59,529 nt of DNA from Rubrivivax sp. Lineage in GTDB: Bacteria; Pseudomonadota; Gammaproteobacteria; Burkholderiales; Burkholderiaceae_C. Position 1 is the first letter of the stretch. Every line of letters begins with the position of its first letter. Below, in pieces: positions 50,798-59,529 of this stretch. The stretch spans positions 1-59,529 of the forward strand of contig JAUXVE010000043.1 of NCBI GenBank assembly GCA_030680415.1, written 5' to 3'. A program made the position numbers and the translations under genes. The notes under the pieces were generated by a model. It was not told the DNA's origin. It was given only the letters and a program-made list of their open reading frames with translations, and did no database searches.

Positions 50798-52528
50798 ATG
50801 AAAGCCGCCGCGCCCGCTGCCCCTGCACCCACCAAGGCCGCCACGGGCATCACCGGTTTCGACGAGATCACCGGCGGCGGCTTGCCACGCGGCCGCACCA
50901 CGCTGCTGGTGGGTGGGCCCGGCTCCGGCAAGACGGTCTTCGCGATGCAGTGCCTGGTGCACGGTGCGCGGTCATGCAAGGAGCCCGGCATCTTCGTCGC
51001 TTTCGAGGAGACTTCGCAGCGCATCCGCGCCAACTCCGAAGGTTTCGGGTGGGGGCTGGAATCGCTGCACCCGAAGCGGCTGGTCCTCGTCGATGCGCAG
51101 CCGGCGCCGGACCTCATCCAGTCCGGCACTTTCGACCTCGGCGGCATGCTGGCGGCGCTGGAGGTCCAGGCCAGGCAGATGGGCGCCAGGCGCATCGTGT
51201 TCGACGCCCTGGACATCGTGCTCGCCTTGCTGCCCGACGCGACGGCCAAGAGGCGGGAGGTCTATCGACTGCACGACTGGCTGATCGCCCACGGCCTGAC
51301 CGCCATCATCACCGCCAAGGCCGACGGCGGCGGCACCCGCACCGCCGGCGAGCAACCCTTCGGGTTCATGTATTTCATGGTCGACTGCACCGTGATCCTC
51401 AGCCACCGCGTGGTGCTGGGCATCTCGCAGCGCGATCTGCGCGTGCAGAAGTATCGCGGCTCGGCATTCGACGAGAACGAGACGCCCTTCGTCATCGGCA
51501 GCGGCGGCTTCGACGTGGCCATTGCGCACGTGTCGGGCCGCACGGACACCGCCACCAGCAGCGAACGTGTCGGCAGCGGCGTGGCACGCCTGGACACCAT
51601 GCTGGGCGGCGGCTACTACCGCGGTGCCACGATGCTGATTACCGGCTTCCCCGGCACCGCCAAGACCACCCTGAGCGGGGCCTTCGCCGAGGCGGCCTGC
51701 CAACGCGGCGAGCGCACCTTGTTCGTCAGCTTCGACTCGGACGGCAGCGAGGTCGTGCGCAACCTGGCATCGGTGCACATCCAGCTGGCCCGCCACGTCA
51801 AGAGCGGGCTGCTGCGCATGGTTTCGGCACGCACCTTCACCGGCAGCGCGGAGAGCTTTCTCGTGCGCATCAAGGCGCTGACCCAGGAGCATGGCGCGCG
51901 CTGCCTGGTCATCGACCCGGTGTCCGCGCTGTCCAAGGCGGGCAACGAACTGACGGCGCACCGCGTCGCCGAGCGCCTGATCGACTGGTCGAAGTCCGCC
52001 GGCATCACGCTGGTCTGCACCAGCCCGCTCGACGAACTGTCCGCCACGGCAGGCTCGGGTTCGCCGCTGCACATCTCGACGCTGGCCGACACCTGGATCC
52101 ACCTCAGCTACCTGGTGCAGGCCGGCGAGCGCAACCGCGGCATGTCGATCATCAAGTCGCGCGGCACAGCGCATTCCAGCCAGGTGCGCGAGCTGGTCCT
52201 CAGCGACGACGGCGTGACGCTGGCCGACATCTACACCGCCGGCGGCGAGGTGCTGATGGGCACGCTGCGCTGGGAGAAGGAACGCGCCGTGCACGCGGCC
52301 GCCGCAGCGGCCGAGGTGGCGAGCAAGCTCAAGCGCGTCAAGCTCGACGCCGAGGAGGCCGAACTCGAGGTGCGGATCAGGTCGCTGCAGACCGAACTGG
52401 TGGCCAAGCAGGTGGAAAAGAGCCTGCTCGCGCAAACCACCGAAATCCGCGACGAGGAGCTGTCGCAGGGCCGCAGCCAGATGCGCGAACTGCGTGGCGC
52501 CGATGCGGCCAAGGGCACGCCGCCGTGA
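50798..52528 (+). CDS. KaiC-like double-domain ATPase (paralogue 2)
   Basis: A 576-aa KaiC-type protein. CI looks fully active: Walker A GGPGSGKT (39–46) and VAFEETSQRI with the two catalytic Glu (70–71). CII has a P-loop of unusual sequence, GFPGTAKT (283–290), and the matching acidic pair reads FDSDGSE (312–318), so its ATPase/kinase activity may be altered. Residues about 490–570 form a long charged coiled coil, absent from cyanobacterial KaiC. It is followed within 10 bases by a KaiB-like gene, then by a hybrid kinase and an EAL protein, all on one strand. This makes it the central timer or switch component of that unit. Confidence 0.9.
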   Translation: MKAAAPAAPAPTKAATGITGFDEITGGGLPRGRTTLLVGGPGSGKTVFAMQCLVHGARSCKEPGIFVAFEETSQRIRANSEGFGWGLESLHPKRLVLVDAQPAPDLIQSGTFDLGGMLAALEVQARQMGARRIVFDALDIVLALLPDATAKRREVYRLHDWLIAHGLTAIITAKADGGGTRTAGEQPFGFMYFMVDCTVILSHRVVLGISQRDLRVQKYRGSAFDENETPFVIGSGGFDVAIAHVSGRTDTATSSERVGSGVARLDTMLGGGYYRGATMLITGFPGTAKTTLSGAFAEAACQRGERTLFVSFDSDGSEVVRNLASVHIQLARHVKSGLLRMVSARTFTGSAESFLVRIKALTQEHGARCLVIDPVSALSKAGNELTAHRVAERLIDWSKSAGITLVCTSPLDELSATAGSGSPLHISTLADTWIHLSYLVQAGERNRGMSIIKSRGTAHSSQVRELVLSDDGVTLADIYTAGGEVLMGTLRWEKERAVHAAAAAAEVASKLKRVKLDAEEAELEVRIRSLQTELVAKQVEKSLLAQTTEIRDEELSQGRSQMRELRGADAAKGTPP

Positions 52529-52538
52529 CGAGCCGCCG

Positions 52539-52825
52539 ATGAAACGCGCCAGCTCATTCAGGTTCAGGATCTACATCGCCGGCGACGCGGTGAACTCGGC
52601 GCAGGCCTTGAGCAACCTGCAGGCCCTGTGCCGGGCCCACCTGACCGACCGCCACTCGATCGAGGTCGTGGACGTGTTCCGCCATCCGAAGCGGGCGCTG
52701 GCCGACGGCATCTTCATGACGCCGATGCTGCTGAAGCTGGCACCCGGCCCGCCGCGCCGCATCGTCGGCACCCTCAGCGAGACAGCCACCGTGCTGCAGG
52801 CGCTGGACATGCAGACGGGGGAGGC

Positions 52826-52829
<4 letters not shown>
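52539..52829 (+). CDS. KaiB-like protein
   Basis: A 96-aa thioredoxin-fold protein of the KaiB family. SFRFRIYIAGDAVNSAQALS opens it, IEVVDVFRHPKRALADGIFM is the next strand-helix unit, and TPMLLKLAPGPPRRIVGTLS contains the conserved PxL/K-P-x-R-R segment. KaiB binds the KaiC CI ring and can swap folds in cyanobacteria. Its stop overlaps the hybrid kinase start (ATGA), coupling their translation. No KaiA is present. Confidence 0.92.
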
Positions 52830-56239
<3,410 letters not shown>

Positions 56240-56267
56240 ACCGCCGCCACGCCAAGCGCAGCTGAGC

Positions 56268-57578
56268 ATGCAGCCGCGCATCGACACCGAAACGCCGGCC
56301 GCGCCCGGGACACCGGGCACGCCCGCCGCCGTGACGGTGGCCGGCACGGCCGCCGCGGGCCCGGCCACGCAGCCCGGCATCCTGTTGCTCGACGACGACC
56401 CTTTCATGCTCAGCGTCCAGTCGCTGATGCTCAGGGGCATGGGGCTGCACCGCATCGTCACTTCGCGGCGCGGCGAAGATGCGCTGCAAAGCCTGCAGTC
56501 CGATCCGCAGGCGGTCGACATCATCATCTGCGACCTGAACATGCCCGGCATGGACGGCATCGAATTCCTGCAAGCCGTCAACGCCAGCCCCTATCGCGGC
56601 AGCGTGATCCTGCTCAGCGGCGAAGGCACGCGCATCATGCACACGGTGCAGAAACTGCTCGGCGGTGGGCGCCTGCAGATCCTGGGCGCGCTGGAGAAGC
56701 CCGCCCGCCCGGCGGCCATGCAGGCCCTGCTCGAACGCTGGAAGCCGCTGGTCGCCCCTCGCGGACAGACCCCTGTGCCGGTCTATGCCTGCGAGGACAT
56801 CCACGCCGCCATCCGCGAGCAGCAATGGGTGCTGCACTACCAGCCCAAGGTCAACCTGCGCAGCGGCGCGTTGGCCGGCGTGGAGGCGTTGGTGCGCTGG
56901 CAGCACCCGCTGCATGGGCTGGTCTACCCGGATCGTTTCATCGGCCTGGCCGAGGACTGCGGTGCCATCGACGCCTTGACCGACTGGGTGTTGCGCGAAT
57001 CGACGCGCCAGATGACGCAGTGGCAACACGAGGGGCTGCCGATGCCGATCGCGATGGCGGTCAACGTCTCGATGGACAACCTGCGCCAGCCCGGGTTCTC
57101 GAGTCGACTGGGTGCGCTGATGCGCGAGGCCCGCCTGCCGCCACAGGACATGACGCTGGAGATCACCGAGAGCCGGCTGATGGCGCCGTCCCCGGCGCCA
57201 CTGGAGAGCCTGGTGCGGCTGCGCCTGCAGCGCTTCGGCCTCTCGATCGACGACTTCGGCACCGGGCATTCGTCGCTGGCCCAGCTGCGCGACGTGCCGT
57301 TCACCGAACTCAAGGTCGATCGCGGCTTCGTGCAGGGTGCACGCGGCAATCCGATCATTCGCCCGATGCTCGAAGCCAGCATCGGCATCGCCAAACGCCT
57401 GGGCATGCAGTCCGTCGCCGAAGGCGTCGAGACCGCAGACGACTGGCAGTTGCTGCGCGAGATCGGCTGCGACCTGGCGCAGGGCTACTTCATCGCGCGA
57501 CCGATGGCAAGCGATCGGCTGGCCGCCTGGCTGGACGATTGGAAAGGTCAGAGCGGGCGCCTTTTGGCGCCCTCTTGA
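56268..57578 (+). CDS. Response regulator with EAL c-di-GMP phosphodiesterase
   Basis: A 436-aa protein. After a 35-residue disordered Ala/Pro/Thr start, a receiver domain carries LLLDDDPFMLS and CDLNMPGMDGIEFLQA, with Asp89 the acceptor. The EAL domain runs from about 180 to 425: GVEALVRW (EAL at 206–208), EITESRL, SIDDFGTGHSSLAQL, VAEGVETADDW and QGYFIARPM. All residues needed for metal binding and hydrolysis of c-di-GMP appear intact. It starts 28 bases after the hybrid kinase and is the probable output of the KaiC2–KaiB–kinase unit. Confidence 0.93.
   Translation: MQPRIDTETPAAPGTPGTPAAVTVAGTAAAGPATQPGILLLDDDPFMLSVQSLMLRGMGLHRIVTSRRGEDALQSLQSDPQAVDIIICDLNMPGMDGIEFLQAVNASPYRGSVILLSGEGTRIMHTVQKLLGGGRLQILGALEKPARPAAMQALLERWKPLVAPRGQTPVPVYACEDIHAAIREQQWVLHYQPKVNLRSGALAGVEALVRWQHPLHGLVYPDRFIGLAEDCGAIDALTDWVLRESTRQMTQWQHEGLPMPIAMAVNVSMDNLRQPGFSSRLGALMREARLPPQDMTLEITESRLMAPSPAPLESLVRLRLQRFGLSIDDFGTGHSSLAQLRDVPFTELKVDRGFVQGARGNPIIRPMLEASIGIAKRLGMQSVAEGVETADDWQLLREIGCDLAQGYFIARPMASDRLAAWLDDWKGQSGRLLAPS
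57555..57572 (+). terminator. Hairpin in the last codons of the EAL gene
   Basis: GGGCGCC (57555–57561) and GGCGCCC (57566–57572) form a perfect 7-bp stem with a TTTT loop, ending three bases before the stop codon. The next reading frame is convergent. It may act as a terminator in either direction; there is no T-run after it. Confidence 0.4.
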
Positions 57579-57597
57579 ACATCCCGATACCGTTCTG

Positions 57598-57735
57598 TCA
57601 GCGCCGCTGCGCCCGCTCTTGCCGCGCCACCTCGACGAGGCGGTCGAGCGCGTCGATGGTGCCCTGCGCCGAGCCGCTGAGGCTGTTCGTCGTCAGGTAC
57701 TTGCCGTCGACGACGAGCGGCGGCGCCAGGGCAAC
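57598..57735 (-). pseudogene. DsbA-like thiol:disulfide interchange protein, C-terminal fragment
   Basis: The last 45 codons read, in one frame to a stop at 57598, PPLVVDGKYLTTNSLSGS and then IDALDRLVEVARQERAQ. This is the usual end of a DsbA-type periplasmic oxidase (the VDGKYLT strand and the final helix). The CxxC domain and signal peptide are missing, because the sbcB stop lies only about 16 bases upstream. It is a decayed fragment left beside sbcB by a deletion. Confidence 0.65.
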
Positions 57736-57750
57736 GCGCGGGGCCGCAGT

Positions 57751-59193
57751 TCAGTTCGGCTCGGGCGCGAGGCCCTCGGCGTAGTCGTACAAGGCCTCGA
57801 GGATCGCCTGCCCACGCTCGTCGGCCGACTCGGCCAAGGTGTCGATGCGTTCGAAATAGGCCGCCAGCGTGAGCGCGCCACCGGCGCCGCCGTGCAGGCG
57901 ATCGGCGCGGTGCTGGTGCCAGCGCGCCTGCTCGGTTTCGTCCAGCGTTTCCGGGAAGTTGCGTGCGCGGTAGCGAAACAGCAGTTCCTCCAGCCGGCCG
58001 TCGTGGAAGGCCGGCCGCTTGCTGGCCAGCTGCACCGGGTTCAACTCGCGCAGGCGCTGCAAGGTGCGGCGGTCTTCGTTGTGCACGAAACCGCCGTAGA
58101 GGTCTTCGTCGATGTCCGGCGTGACGGCGTCCGCGGGCCGGGCGAAGACCGGCGCCCACAGGCCGTCGAGCGTATGCCCCAGAGCGGCAGCGTGTTCGGC
58201 ATGGCGCATCGCGGCCACCACGTCCAGCCCCCAGCGCTGCGCCGCGCCGCCCAGCGTCCTGATGTTGCCGATGACGACGGGCGACTTGTTGATATGGATG
58301 GTCTTGATCGGCAGCCGCTGCTCGCCTGCGGGCAGCTCGTCCTGGCGCGTGTAGAGGCGCCGGCGCACGGTTTCGGCGTCGAGGCCGGCCAGCTCGCGCG
58401 GGTCGTGGGCCAGGTCCCAGACGATGATTTCGTTCCTGTTCGTCGGGTGCGCGGCCAGCGGCCAGACGATGGCCAGGCAGCCGCGCTCCACCGGGTAGCG
58501 GCCCGACAGGTGGACGAAGGGGCGGCCGCTGCCGATCTCGGCCAGCACCGCGTCCTTCTTGCGCAGCTTCAGGCAGAAGTCCCACAGCCGCGGCTGCCTG
58601 GTCTTGATCAGCCGCGCCAGCGCCAGCGTGGCGCGCACGTCCGACAGCGCGTCGTGCGCGGCGTCGTGGCTCAGACCGTTGGCTCCGGTGAGATGTTCGA
58701 GCTTGAACGAGGGCCGGCCCTGCAGCGGCCCTTCGGCGTAGTTCGGCCATTCGATGCCCTCGGGCCGCAGCGCCCAGGTGCAGCGCACGACGTCCATCAG
58801 GTCCCAGCGGCCGCAGCCGTTCTGCCACTCGCGAGCGTAGGGGTCGATGAGGTTGCGCCAGAACATGAAACGCGTGACCTCGTCGTCGAAGCGGATGCTG
58901 TTGTAGCCCACGCCCACGGTGCCGTCGCGCGCCAGTTCGGCTTCGATGCGGGCGGCGAACTCGTGCTCGGGCAGGCCCTGCTGCAGCGCCTGCTGCGGCA
59001 GGATGCCGGTGAGCAGCACGCTCTCGGGGTCGGGCAGCACGTCGGGCGCCGGGCGGCAGAACCACATCACCGGCGGGCCGGTCTCGTTCAGTTCGGCATC
59101 GGTGCGCACGCCGGCAAACTGCGCCGGCCGATCGCGCCGCGGCACGATGCCGAAGGTTTCGTAGTCGTGCCAGAAGAAGCTGAACTCGGCCAT
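57751..59193 (-). CDS. sbcB: Exodeoxyribonuclease I
   Basis: A 480-aa 3'-5' single-strand DNA exonuclease used in mismatch repair and recombination. The DEDDh catalytic residues are visible: FFWHDYETFGIVPRRDRPAQ at the start (Asp and Glu), VGYNSIRFDDEVTRFMFWRN (Asp) and SHDAAHDALSDVRATLALAR (His and Asp). The SH3-like and helical C-terminal regions follow with DIDEDLYGGFVHNEDRRTL. The start at 59193 was chosen because family homology begins there; upstream open frame of 94 codons is low-complexity and non-coding in character. Confidence 0.95.
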   Translation of the reverse strand: MAEFSFFWHDYETFGIVPRRDRPAQFAGVRTDAELNETGPPVMWFCRPAPDVLPDPESVLLTGILPQQALQQGLPEHEFAARIEAELARDGTVGVGYNSIRFDDEVTRFMFWRNLIDPYAREWQNGCGRWDLMDVVRCTWALRPEGIEWPNYAEGPLQGRPSFKLEHLTGANGLSHDAAHDALSDVRATLALARLIKTRQPRLWDFCLKLRKKDAVLAEIGSGRPFVHLSGRYPVERGCLAIVWPLAAHPTNRNEIIVWDLAHDPRELAGLDAETVRRRLYTRQDELPAGEQRLPIKTIHINKSPVVIGNIRTLGGAAQRWGLDVVAAMRHAEHAAALGHTLDGLWAPVFARPADAVTPDIDEDLYGGFVHNEDRRTLQRLRELNPVQLASKRPAFHDGRLEELLFRYRARNFPETLDETEQARWHQHRADRLHGGAGGALTLAAYFERIDTLAESADERGQAILEALYDYAEGLAPEPN

Positions 59194-59529
59194 GGCAGCG
59201 ACGATAGCGCAAGCGTCCGCGGCCCTGCCGCACGCGCAGCCGCCGCCGCGCCTCGGCGCCCAACCGCCGCGCGACGTTTCATACCGATTTGCACTCAATC
59301 GAAGAGAAGGGGGCTGCCCGCTCGCGGCCCGTTGCGGACCTTGCCGGGTGTCCGTTTTCTGCGCTCGACATTTTGCGCCGGTCGCGTCAGGCGGTGCCCG
59401 GCGGGGGCGCTGACTGTGGCGGTCGGTGCTGCGCACCGACTCCCCTGCGCTGCTCGCCTTGAGGGGGTGCCGCATAACTCGCTTCGTTCGCTGCGCTCAC
59501 TGCGCTCAAACAGGATGCGGCAAGTCAGT
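59194..59529. other. Right-edge intergenic region with a structured repeat
   Basis: No gene is visible. Nested inverted repeats fill 59410–59528: an outer pair CTGACT (59410–59415) and AGTCAG (59523–59528), a hairpin GTCGGTG…CACCGAC (59422–59440), and TGCCGCAT (59468–59475) with ATGCGGCA (59515–59522). The core contains many CGCTTCG/GCGCTC-type steps. It may be a dispersed repeat or the end of an element that continues beyond the window. Confidence 0.5.

Overview
The window is high-GC DNA (about two thirds G+C by eye), densely packed with genes that often overlap. The order fimV–asd–leuB–leuD–leuC, the sdhCDAB–sdhE–gltA operon, a Bug-type TctC tripartite transporter and a PEP-CTERM protein all point to a betaproteobacterium of the order Burkholderiales, probably of the Rubrivivax/Methylibium/Leptothrix kind. 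The assignment rests on recognised gene content and order, not on a database search.

Layout. (1) 1–5160, minus strand: the 5' end of fimV and the leucine/lysine genes asd, leuB, leuD, leuC. (2) 5236–9795: a scar where an IS91-like transposase relic has cut into a DUF533 gene on one side and the 2Fe-2S subunit of a molybdenum hydroxylase on the other, followed by the large Mo subunit and a VOC protein. (3) 9765–14097: simple repeats, a PEP-CTERM protein and an AfsR/SARP-like ATPase regulator. (4) 14180–28849: the propionyl-CoA to succinyl-CoA pathway (mcm, a GNAT-SnoaL fusion, meaB, pccB, pccA, epimerase) with a divergent GntR regulator. Between pccB and pccA sits a cassette of VapB-like antitoxin, VapC-like toxin, type III-like methyltransferase and helicase/restriction subunit. 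Its last gene overlaps the pccA start codon. (5) 28935–35895: TCA cycle genes gltA, sdhE, sdhB, sdhA, sdhD, sdhC, a second GntR regulator and mdh. (6) 35927–41076: a TctCBA transporter with an SDR enzyme, a broken cupin gene and a divergent CitE-like lyase. (7) 41405–57578: a large signalling region with two KaiC-like double ATPases, a KaiB-like protein, a GGDEF protein fused to a histidine-kinase-like module that lacks the phospho-acceptor histidine, a Crp/Fnr-like regulator, a three-PAS hybrid histidine kinase with Hpt, and a receiver-EAL phosphodiesterase. An acyl carrier protein/ketosynthase pair and a Na+/H+ antiporter lie inside it. (8) 57598–59529: a DsbA tail fragment, exonuclease I (sbcB) and a structured repeat at the window edge.

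How the parts fit. Propionate-derived carbon enters the TCA cycle as succinyl-CoA through regions 4 and 5. The most unusual system is region 7: a KaiB/KaiC pair joined by overlapping or closely spaced genes to a hybrid kinase and a c-di-GMP phosphodiesterase, with a second KaiC paralogue beside a c-di-GMP synthase-like protein. No KaiA is present. I infer a Kai-type timing or stress switch whose output is c-di-GMP, which needs experimental proof. The second unusual feature is the toxin-antitoxin/restriction cassette wedged into the propionate operon, with a near-textbook toxin-antitoxin operator at its head.
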